64,000 nucleotides of DNA, from assembly GCA_902794005.1 (NCBI GenBank), contig CADBFO010000003.1, positions 1 to 64,000 on the forward strand, given 5' to 3'. Of the stretch, positions 42,779-50,641 are shown one piece after another. The translations under genes and the position numbers were made by a program. Position 1 is the stretch's first letter. Every line of letters begins with the position of its first letter. The notes beneath the pieces were generated by a model that was given only the letters and a program-made list of their open reading frames with translations, ran no database searches and was not told the DNA's origin. This stretch comes from an uncultured Bacteroidia bacterium (GTDB lineage Bacteria; Bacteroidota; Bacteroidia; Bacteroidales; UBA932).

Positions 42779-45700
42779 GGAAGTGCCTTTTCATATTCCT
42801 GGCTTTCTGGGCCGTAGCGTGCCCTTGTCCGCAAGAAGGGGAAGGCCCGTCGGAGCCGATGAGCGACACGAAGGCCGAGACATGGAGGGTAAGCGAACTG
42901 CATTTCACGGCCTCCCGGAGTTACGACGACGGGGGCGGGGACCGGGTAAGGCTGGATGTGCAGTTCTCTCACAGAAAAACGGGCCGGACGCTCACTGTCC
43001 CCGCCTTCTGGGATGGCGGCGACAGTTTTGTGGTGCGCTTTGCTCCCCCGGAGGCGGGCCGCTGGACCTGGAAGAGCACCTGCCCCGAAGACCCTGCCCT
43101 TCACGGGCGGAAAGGGACGATCCGCTGCCGGGAATACACCGGTCCGCTGGCCATTTACCGGCATGGTTTCATCCAAGCCCGGAAAGGGACGAAATACCTG
43201 ATGTATGCCGACGGAACGCCGTTTTTCTACCTGGGCGACACGCATTGGGGCATGTACTCCGAGGACCTGTCCGACGAGCATTTCAAAAAGATTGTCCGTC
43301 GCCGCGTGGAGCAGGGCTTCACGGTACTGCAGAGCGAACCCATCGGCGCTCCCTTCCATCTGCTGGACGGCCACGTGGATGCCGACGACATTCCCGGTTT
43401 CCGGAAGGCCGATGCCTATTATCAGTTCATCGCCGACGCCGGTCTTGTGCATGCGAACGCCGAATTCTTTTTCGCCACGAGCCTGACCCGGGAACTGGCC
43501 TCGGATGACGAGGCGCTGAAGGCCCTCTGCCGATACTGGGTGGCCCGTTTCGGGGCCTATCCGGTGCTCTGGACCCTGGCCCAGGAGATTGACAATGACT
43601 CATACGCCGAGCTGGGCGGCCGTTTCTTCGACTATACCGACAATCCCTGGGTGAAGATAGCGGAGTACCTCCATGCCGCAGACCCTTACTCCCATCCGCT
43701 CTCCGGCCATCAGGAGAATGCGGTGAATACCAGCGTCACCGGTGCCGGAACCGAGCCGGAAGAGTCCCATGCCGACGGAAACGGGGTATCGGCCTTCCTG
43801 TCCGAGGCGGTCTCCGAGCGTACCGGCCATTCCTGGTGGGCCGCCCAGTGGTCTCCGCCCCTGCACGAGACGCCCGGCCCCGAGGCTGTCCGCGATTATT
43901 GGCTTTCTTCCCGCCCGGCGGTGAATTATGAGGGCCGGTATTGCGGCGTGTGGACCCTGAACTTCGGAGCCAGAGCCCAGGGATGGATTTCGTTTCTGTC
44001 CGGTTTCTGCGGTTACGGCTACGGCGCTGCGGACATCTGGCTTTACCACGGCGGTTTCCAGATGGACATCACTTCCTTCGACGGAGTGGAGTACGTTACC
44101 CCGCAGCTGAAGGCCATTCCCTGGCAGGAGGCGCTGGAATATCCCAGCGCCCGGCAGATGATTCACCTGAAGAATCTGCTGGAGTCTTTTGACTGGTGGA
44201 ACCTGACCCCCGTCATTCCCGGAGACCCGGTTTTCCGGGATGCTTCCGGCGCGGCCGTCTATGCCCGTACGGAACGGATGCACCTGCTTTATTTCTATGG
44301 GAAAGGAACGCAGACCGGCCGTATCTCCGGCCCGGTCCCCGATGCCGGGATGCAGGCACAGTGGTATGACCCGCGGACCGGCGAGTACCGGGTTGCCGCC
44401 AATCCCGTGAGGGAAGCCGACGGCTATTGGGCCCTGCCGCCCAAACCGGACGGACAGGACTGGGTGCTGGTAATCCGCACATCGGAAACGGCCTCCCGTC
44501 CTTTCCCGCTCCCGGTGGACGAAAGCCGCTCCATGCTCTCCCGCTGGGCACAGAAGGAGGTGCTGGAATCGCTCCTTCTGGATGACATGGAGCTGGATGG
44601 CCGATGGAAGGTGCGCGAGGGAAAGCCCGAGCTTTCCTACACGCGGGAGAATGGCAAGGACGGTACCCGGGCCCTCCGGCATCGGATGTCCCTGGTGGAC
44701 CGGGACTGCCTGGCGGTTTCCCGTACTCCCTGGGGGACCTTCCAGGGGATGCAGGGAGGCTGGACCAGCGTTGCACTGGAATTCGACCGGCCGCAGGACT
44801 GGAGCGCTTACAACCGGATTTCCCTGTGGGCCTATATCCATCCTTCCCGGAATCCCAACGTCAGTTTCGCCCTGAGCCTTGTGACGGAGACCCCCGACAG
44901 CATCCTGACGCACGGTCGTGAGACCAATGTGGACATTCCGCAGGGGAAATGGGTGCAGGTGCTGTGGGAAATCGACGCTCTGCCGCGTGACAAAGTCCTT
45001 CGGCTGGAATTCTGCCAGACCTGTACGGGCTATGACCCTGCCCTGGGAGAGGAATATGTCACCATAGACCTGGACCGCCTGGAATTGCAGAAGGTGGTGC
45101 CGGACCATTATGAAGGCTGGGACCTTCCCTCCGGACAGTTTGCCTTTGCCCATACGGGCTATCTGCCGGAAGGGAGGAAAGTGGCGCTGGCCGGTCCCGG
45201 GGAGGCCCGCCGTTTTGTGCTGCTGGATGGAAGCGGAAAGGTGGCCCATAAGGGGACTGCGAAGCCGGTTTCCTGGAAGGGAAATTCTTTTATGGAATTG
45301 GATTTCAGCGCTTTCCGGAAGCCGGGCACATACCGGATCCGGTATGGAGATTCCTTGTCGAATCCCTTCCCGATAGGGGAAGCTATCTGGGAAGAGCCCC
45401 TCTGGAATGTCCTGAATTTTTATTACTGCCAGCGGTGCGGCTATCCCGTGGAAGGCATTCATGATGTTTGTCATGCCGATGTGCGTTCTTTCTGGAAGGA
45501 CCGGACCCGGGTGGTAAACGGAGGCTGGCACGATGCCGGGGACCTTTCCCAGGGTTTCTGGCGGACGGCTTATGCCTGTTATGCCCTCCTGGGTGCCTTG
45601 GACGTGACATCTTCCGCTCTTCGCGAACGGATGGAGGAGGAAGCACGCTGGGGGCTGGACTGGCTTCTGAAAGTACGTTTCCCGGAAGGCCGGCATCCGA

Positions 45701-46728
45701 CGTGGACGCTTCTCCGCTACTATTCGGACAATGAAGAGGGGACGCTGGACGATGTGGCCTATCCTGCCCAGTTCGTCCCGTGGGAGGTTTTCCAGGGCGT
45801 TGCCGTCTTCTTGAAAGCGTTGGAAACCCTGCCGCTCTCCGAAGCGGAAAAGGAAAGTTTCTCCGAGGCGGTGAAGGCCGATTGGAAGGCTGCGTCGGAA
45901 TCCTCCGACTGGGGACAGGCCAGCTATCTGGAAGCGGCCTGGGGCGCGGTGGCATCGGCCTCTGCGTACAAGCGTTTCGGAAATCCGCTTTACCGGGAGG
46001 CAGCCCTTCATTTCGGAGACCTCCTCCTCCGCTGTCAGGAACAGGATTCGGTGGACGGGATGCCCGTCAAGGGTTATTTTTACAGTTCTTCCCGGCGGGA
46101 GCAGCTTCTTCAAAGTTCTCATACCGCTTTCTGGGAAGCTTCCATGCTGGCCTTTTCGACCTTGTCGGAGGTGTTCCCGGAGCGGTCGGCCCCTTGGAAA
46201 GAGGCGGCCCGGCTGTATATGGACAGTTACCTGAAGCCCGGGAGTGAACTTTCGGCCCCTTATGGTCTTCTCTCAGCAGGCCTTTATACCCGCGAACAAA
46301 CCCTCGGGCAGCCCGGAACGCCTGTAAGCAGGCATTATGTGATGCGAACCTTCCCGGTTTGGGAGAGCCATGTTTTCCATGGCGCTACGAATATCCAGTT
46401 GTCACAGGCCTGGGCACTGGCCCTCGCGGCCACCCTCCTGGAGGACCGGGAGGCCATGGACCTGGTGCAGACCCAGCTGGAGTGGACGCTGGGACGCAAT
46501 CCCTTCTCTTCCAGTCTCATGTACGGAGCGGGATACAATTACGCCCCGCTTTTCGTCTATACCACCCGCCACGTGGCAGGTGCCATCCCCGTAGGGATAG
46601 ACAGTTTCCATGACGACGAACCTTTCTGGAACGGAACGGCCCATGCCACCTCCCACGAAATCTGGATCGAGCCGGTGAGCCGTTTCCTGGGAACGCTGTC
46701 CCTCTATTTGAAATCTCGGGATTTATGA
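42775..46728 (+). CDS. Bifunctional GH140-like (apiosidase-type) and GH9 fusion
   Basis: 1317 residues from the ATG at 42775, which overlaps the previous stop as ATGA; an upstream in-frame extension has no coding sense. Lipobox AVAC is near 16. Residues about 35-125 are a DUF5060-like sandwich (HFTASRSYDD, VPAFWDGGDSFVVRF). About 135-470 is a DUF4038/GH140 barrel (YLMYADGTPFFYLGDTHWGMY, LWTLAQEIDND, FLSEAVSERTG). About 600-770 is a jelly-roll that may bind glycan. From about 780 a GH9 starts: an Ig domain (FAFAHTGYLPEGRKVALAG), then VVNGGWHDAGDLSQ (catalytic Asp pair about 918-921), EWTLGRNPFSSS and SHEIWIEP (acid Glu). GH140 is known as the apiosidase of rhamnogalacturonan II; GH9 are endo- or exo-beta-glucanases. 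Both active sites look intact. Confidence 0.82.
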   Translation: MRKCLFIFLAFWAVACPCPQEGEGPSEPMSDTKAETWRVSELHFTASRSYDDGGGDRVRLDVQFSHRKTGRTLTVPAFWDGGDSFVVRFAPPEAGRWTWKSTCPEDPALHGRKGTIRCREYTGPLAIYRHGFIQARKGTKYLMYADGTPFFYLGDTHWGMYSEDLSDEHFKKIVRRRVEQGFTVLQSEPIGAPFHLLDGHVDADDIPGFRKADAYYQFIADAGLVHANAEFFFATSLTRELASDDEALKALCRYWVARFGAYPVLWTLAQEIDNDSYAELGGRFFDYTDNPWVKIAEYLHAADPYSHPLSGHQENAVNTSVTGAGTEPEESHADGNGVSAFLSEAVSERTGHSWWAAQWSPPLHETPGPEAVRDYWLSSRPAVNYEGRYCGVWTLNFGARAQGWISFLSGFCGYGYGAADIWLYHGGFQMDITSFDGVEYVTPQLKAIPWQEALEYPSARQMIHLKNLLESFDWWNLTPVIPGDPVFRDASGAAVYARTERMHLLYFYGKGTQTGRISGPVPDAGMQAQWYDPRTGEYRVAANPVREADGYWALPPKPDGQDWVLVIRTSETASRPFPLPVDESRSMLSRWAQKEVLESLLLDDMELDGRWKVREGKPELSYTRENGKDGTRALRHRMSLVDRDCLAVSRTPWGTFQGMQGGWTSVALEFDRPQDWSAYNRISLWAYIHPSRNPNVSFALSLVTETPDSILTHGRETNVDIPQGKWVQVLWEIDALPRDKVLRLEFCQTCTGYDPALGEEYVTIDLDRLELQKVVPDHYEGWDLPSGQFAFAHTGYLPEGRKVALAGPGEARRFVLLDGSGKVAHKGTAKPVSWKGNSFMELDFSAFRKPGTYRIRYGDSLSNPFPIGEAIWEEPLWNVLNFYYCQRCGYPVEGIHDVCHADVRSFWKDRTRVVNGGWHDAGDLSQGFWRTAYACYALLGALDVTSSALRERMEEEARWGLDWLLKVRFPEGRHPTWTLLRYYSDNEEGTLDDVAYPAQFVPWEVFQGVAVFLKALETLPLSEAEKESFSEAVKADWKAASESSDWGQASYLEAAWGAVASASAYKRFGNPLYREAALHFGDLLLRCQEQDSVDGMPVKGYFYSSSRREQLLQSSHTAFWEASMLAFSTLSEVFPERSAPWKEAARLYMDSYLKPGSELSAPYGLLSAGLYTREQTLGQPGTPVSRHYVMRTFPVWESHVFHGATNIQLSQAWALALAATLLEDREAMDLVQTQLEWTLGRNPFSSSLMYGAGYNYAPLFVYTTRHVAGAIPVGIDSFHDDEPFWNGTAHATSHEIWIEPVSRFLGTLSLYLKSRDL

Positions 46729-46848
46729 TGATATTTGTCTATGAATAGCGACGGGAATCTGTTTGTGCCCTGTTCTTCGGAGGCTGCGGCTTCAGACACC
46801 CCATGGAACTCTTTGAAATTTGAATGAACACTTAATACACAATAACCT

Positions 46849-48153
46849 ATGGCTGATTCAAGAAGATCATTCCTCAAAAAGGCGGGGGCCGGCATCGTGG
46901 CCGCGACCATCCTGCCCAGAAACGTATTCGGCGCAATGGGAGGCAACAAGAAGTATGTGGCCCCCAGCGACCAGCTCACACGGGGTATCATCGGCGTCGG
47001 CGGCATCGGCATGTCCGGCCTGCACTTTGTCAGCGACGACAAATGCCGGCTGGTGGCCGTCTGCGATGTGGACCAGAACCATTTGAACCGGGCCCTCGAG
47101 GCCGGCAAGGAGCGTTTTGGCACCCGGCTTGCCGCCTACCATGATTTCCGCGACCTCATCCACGATCCCAACGTGGACATCGTACACATTGCCACTCCGT
47201 CCCACTGGCACGGCATCCAGGCCGTGGAGGCCGCCCGGGCCGGCAAGGACATTTTCTGTGAGAAACCCATGACCCGCACCATCGGCGAAGGGCAGAAGGT
47301 GGTGGAAGCCGTGGCCAAGTACGGCCGCATCTTCCGCCTGGACACCTGGTTCCGTTTCAAAGACACTTTCTATGGACTGGGCACGACGGTGGAACCTCTC
47401 AAGAAGCTGGTATCCAGCGGTCTGCTGGGCTGGCCGCTGACCGTCCGCATTTCCGGTGCGACGGGCTTCGCCTGGAAATTCTACTGGACCGGCCGGGAAG
47501 ACCTGACGCCCCAGCCCGTTCCGGCCGAACTGGACTACGACCTTTGGCTGGGTCCCGCCCCGTACAAGCCCTACCATCCGCACCGGGTGCACGGAACCTT
47601 CCGCGGTTACTGGGACTACGAATCCGGTGGCTTGGGAGACATGGGACAGCACTATATCGACCCCGTGCAGTACATTCTGGGCAAGGACGACACTTTCCCG
47701 GTGAAGGTGGAAGTGGACGCGCCCGCACAGCATCCCGATGCCGTGGGAACCTGGCGCAGCATCACTTATACTTATGATGACGGCTGCCGGATTATCCTGG
47801 AAGGAGAAGGCTACGAAAGTCCCGGCAAGGTTCCCTACATCGAAGGCCCGCTGGGCAAGGTTTACAAGGGGTTCGAGTGTACCATCCCCAACGTGTGGGA
47901 TGTCATCAACTCCCTGCCCGACCCGGCTCCCCGCCACACCGACTTCCTGGAGTGCGTGCGCAACCGCCAGCACTTCGCCCTGGACGAGATCATCGGCCAC
48001 CACAGCGCCACGGTGGTGAACATCGGCGCCTGCGCGTTGCGCCTGGGACGTACCCTGCACTTCGATCCGCTCACCCAGCGTTTCATCGGCGACGATGCCG
48101 CCAACCATCTTATTAACCAACCGATGCGTGCCCCCTGGGCTTCCATGATTTAG
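46849..48153 (+). CDS. Gfo/Idh/MocA-family oxidoreductase, Tat-exported
   Basis: 434 residues. The start ADSRRSFLKKAGAGIVAATI is a twin-arginine signal, so the protein is folded with its cofactor before export. A Rossmann fold follows (RGIIGVGGIGMSGLHF, about 44-59; LVAVCDVDQNHLNRA; VDIVHIATPSHWHG) and the family motif CEKPMTRT (about 137-144). The C-terminal half has GLGDMGQHYIDPVQYIL, which supplies the His/Asp region of the substrate site. Exported members of this family can oxidise a sugar C3 hydroxyl using a tightly held NAD. The DUF1080 protein 6 bp downstream supports a 3-keto-glycoside route. A 120-bp gap precedes it, without a terminator or a convincing promoter. Confidence 0.88.
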   Translation: MADSRRSFLKKAGAGIVAATILPRNVFGAMGGNKKYVAPSDQLTRGIIGVGGIGMSGLHFVSDDKCRLVAVCDVDQNHLNRALEAGKERFGTRLAAYHDFRDLIHDPNVDIVHIATPSHWHGIQAVEAARAGKDIFCEKPMTRTIGEGQKVVEAVAKYGRIFRLDTWFRFKDTFYGLGTTVEPLKKLVSSGLLGWPLTVRISGATGFAWKFYWTGREDLTPQPVPAELDYDLWLGPAPYKPYHPHRVHGTFRGYWDYESGGLGDMGQHYIDPVQYILGKDDTFPVKVEVDAPAQHPDAVGTWRSITYTYDDGCRIILEGEGYESPGKVPYIEGPLGKVYKGFECTIPNVWDVINSLPDPAPRHTDFLECVRNRQHFALDEIIGHHSATVVNIGACALRLGRTLHFDPLTQRFIGDDAANHLINQPMRAPWASMI

Positions 48154-48159
48154 TGCCTT

Positions 48160-50628
48160 ATGAAAAAGATATTTGCTCTGTTTACCGCGCTCCTGCTGGT
48201 GGCAGGAAGCCTCTTCGGACAATCTTTGAGCGATTCCGCCAAGCGGGACGCCCTGAAGCAGGAAATCTCACGGTGCGACGACTCCGTGACCCGTTCCTTC
48301 CTTCTCCAGCAGCTGTATCCGCTGGCCCAGGACGCCGACATCGCCCTATACCTTTCTTATGTGAATGATCCCTTGTGCGCCCCCATGTCCATAGCGGCCC
48401 TTACGGCCCTTCCCGGCGGGGACAAGGCGCTCATGGAACTCGTGCGCACGGAAGGGGCGGACAAAACGCTCCTGTGCGGCGCCGTTGCCGACCGCAAACT
48501 CCGCGAGGCCGAACCGTATCTGCTCCAATGGGCCCAAAAAGCACAGGGAGACGAGAAGAAGGCCATCGCCCAGACCCTTGGCATCATCGGAAGCAAGGCC
48601 TCGGCCCAATATCTGAAGAGCCAGTCTTTGTCCGACTATATGGCCCTTCTGGACAATTTCACTGACAAGGAGGCCGTGAAGGCCGCCAAGAAGCTGCTGA
48701 AGGATGCCAATTCCGGCATCCGCTGCGCCGCCGTGAAGACCGTCATCGAGCGGTCTGCCCCGGACCCGAAACTGGTGGTGAATGCCCTCAAGACCGGTGA
48801 CCGTCCCTATCGCAACGCCGCCCTGGCCGCTGCCGGGGGCTATGATACGGATGTGCTGGCGAAGGCTTTGGGAAAGGCCTATGCCGCCCTTCCGGCCGAC
48901 GCCCGGGCCGATGTCCTGAACTGGGTGGCCGTCCACAAGGCGGAAAGCGCACTTCCCGCTGTGATGAGCAGTGTCGCGAGCCCGGGTGAACTGGGAGAAA
49001 CGGCCATCCGCACGCTGGGAATCCTCGGAGGAGAGGGTGCTGCCGAGACCTTGGTGGCTTCCCTTGCCGGCGACAAGGCCGACGCGGCCTTTGCCGCCCT
49101 GGCCACTTTCGAAGGGAACGCGACCGATGCGGTTGCCAAGGCTCTGGACGCTCCGGTGAACGGAGTTCAGCTGGAAAACCTTCTCCGCCTCGCTTCCAAG
49201 CGTCGCATGACGGATCTGGCTCCTGCCGTGTTGAAGCGGGCCGCCTCCGGCTGTCTGCCGGCGGCAGAAGCCCTGGACGGCATGGCCACCCTGGCCCAGG
49301 CCGACGAAATCGCCGCTCTCCTGGATGCCGCCGATGAAAAGCTGGTGGATCCCCTCCGGAAGGCGCTCGCCTATGCCATCCATACGGAAACGCCTGAGGC
49401 TCAGGCAAATAAGCTGAAAAATTACCTTCCTTCGGCCGTTCATAAGGACCATTTCTATCCGGTCCTGGCCGCCGGAAATTCCGACGCGGCTGCGAACGTG
49501 CTCCGGGAGGAGGCCCGGAAAGAGGCATCGGCCCGCGAAGCCCTCTTCGGGATGCAGATTCCTTCCGTGATGGAAGATGTGCTCTCTGCCGCCCGCGAAG
49601 GTGGAAAGGATACCGACAAGTACCTGGGCCGCTATGTGAATCTTCTTTCCCAGTTCGGAAAGAACGACGCTTCGAAGCGTCTGGGCTATGCCGAGGTGCT
49701 GTCCCTGGCTTCCGACCCCGCCGTAAAGGTATCGGCCCTTGGAAAACTGGGCGAAATGCCGCTCATGAAATCTTTCCTTCTGGCCGGCAAGTATCTGGAT
49801 GACAACGCGGAAAGCGTTCGTTTTTCCGCGGCCGACGCCGTCCGTAAAATCGCATCCAAGTGCAAGGAGGAAATCAATTACGATGACTTCAAATCCAACC
49901 TGGAGAAAGCGGCTTCGCTGTACCGCACCCGCGGGCTGGCCGATGACGGCTATGCCGTGGATGAAATCGGGAAAATGCTGGGAGAGGCGAAGCCCGCCCC
50001 GCGGAGCGAACTGACGGCCGAGGAGAAAGCCCGCGGTTTCGAGATGCTCTTCGACGGCAGCGACCTTTCCAAATGGCACGGCGACAAGGAAAACTACACC
50101 GTGGTGAACGGAACCATTTCCGTATCGGCCGACGGCGGTACCGGCAATCTGTACACCAACCGGGAATACCGCAACTTCGTCTATCGCTTCGAATTCTGCT
50201 TCCTCCGGGAAGGGGTGAACAGCGGCGTGGGCGTACGCACTCCCGAGCATGTGGATGCCGCGTATCATGGCATGTGCGAACTCCAGATCCTGGACCACGA
50301 CGCCCCCGCTTATGCCGGCTGGCTCAAAGATTACCAGACACACGGTTCCATCTACGGTATTGTTCCGGCCAAACGCCTGAAACACAAGCCTCTGGGCGAG
50401 TGGAGCACGGAAGAAATCATCGTCAGGGGAGACCACATCACCGTTACGGTGAACGGCGAAGTGATTACGGACGCCGATGTGCGCAAGGTTACCAAAGGGG
50501 GCCGCAAGCCCACGATGGACGGCAAGGAGCATCCGGGCCTTTTCAACAAAAAGGGATACATTTCTTTCTGCGGACACGGTGACGGACTGAGAATCCGGAA
50601 TGTGCGTATCCTCGATTTGGGCGAATAA
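48160..50628 (+). CDS. HEAT-repeat protein with C-terminal DUF1080 (3-keto-glycoside hydrolase/lyase-like) domain
   Basis: 822 residues with a Sec signal (to LFGQ, about 21). Residues about 30-610 are alanine-rich helical repeats of HEAT type (GETAIRTLGILGGEGAAETL, AADAVRKIASKCKEE). Residues about 620-822 are DUF1080: GFEMLFDGSDLSKWHGD, NLYTNREYRNFVYRFEF, GVNSGVGVRTPEH, ELQILDHDAP, and the closing GYISFCGHGDGLRIRNVRI. Proteins of this family have been shown to cleave 3-keto-glycosides. Paired with the oxidoreductase just upstream, it may split glycosidic bonds after C3 oxidation. The long HEAT part, probably a scaffold for a partner, is not essential to the domain's known role. Confidence 0.87.
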   Translation: MKKIFALFTALLLVAGSLFGQSLSDSAKRDALKQEISRCDDSVTRSFLLQQLYPLAQDADIALYLSYVNDPLCAPMSIAALTALPGGDKALMELVRTEGADKTLLCGAVADRKLREAEPYLLQWAQKAQGDEKKAIAQTLGIIGSKASAQYLKSQSLSDYMALLDNFTDKEAVKAAKKLLKDANSGIRCAAVKTVIERSAPDPKLVVNALKTGDRPYRNAALAAAGGYDTDVLAKALGKAYAALPADARADVLNWVAVHKAESALPAVMSSVASPGELGETAIRTLGILGGEGAAETLVASLAGDKADAAFAALATFEGNATDAVAKALDAPVNGVQLENLLRLASKRRMTDLAPAVLKRAASGCLPAAEALDGMATLAQADEIAALLDAADEKLVDPLRKALAYAIHTETPEAQANKLKNYLPSAVHKDHFYPVLAAGNSDAAANVLREEARKEASAREALFGMQIPSVMEDVLSAAREGGKDTDKYLGRYVNLLSQFGKNDASKRLGYAEVLSLASDPAVKVSALGKLGEMPLMKSFLLAGKYLDDNAESVRFSAADAVRKIASKCKEEINYDDFKSNLEKAASLYRTRGLADDGYAVDEIGKMLGEAKPAPRSELTAEEKARGFEMLFDGSDLSKWHGDKENYTVVNGTISVSADGGTGNLYTNREYRNFVYRFEFCFLREGVNSGVGVRTPEHVDAAYHGMCELQILDHDAPAYAGWLKDYQTHGSIYGIVPAKRLKHKPLGEWSTEEIIVRGDHITVTVNGEVITDADVRKVTKGGRKPTMDGKEHPGLFNKKGYISFCGHGDGLRIRNVRILDLGE

Positions 50629-50641
50629 CTTGTTTTTTCGT

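Noticed and set aside
46729..46848. Terminator or promoter in the 120-bp gap before the oxidoreductase
   Set aside because: No stem followed by a T-run was found, and the TTTG boxes present have no matching -7 box at 19-21 bp.
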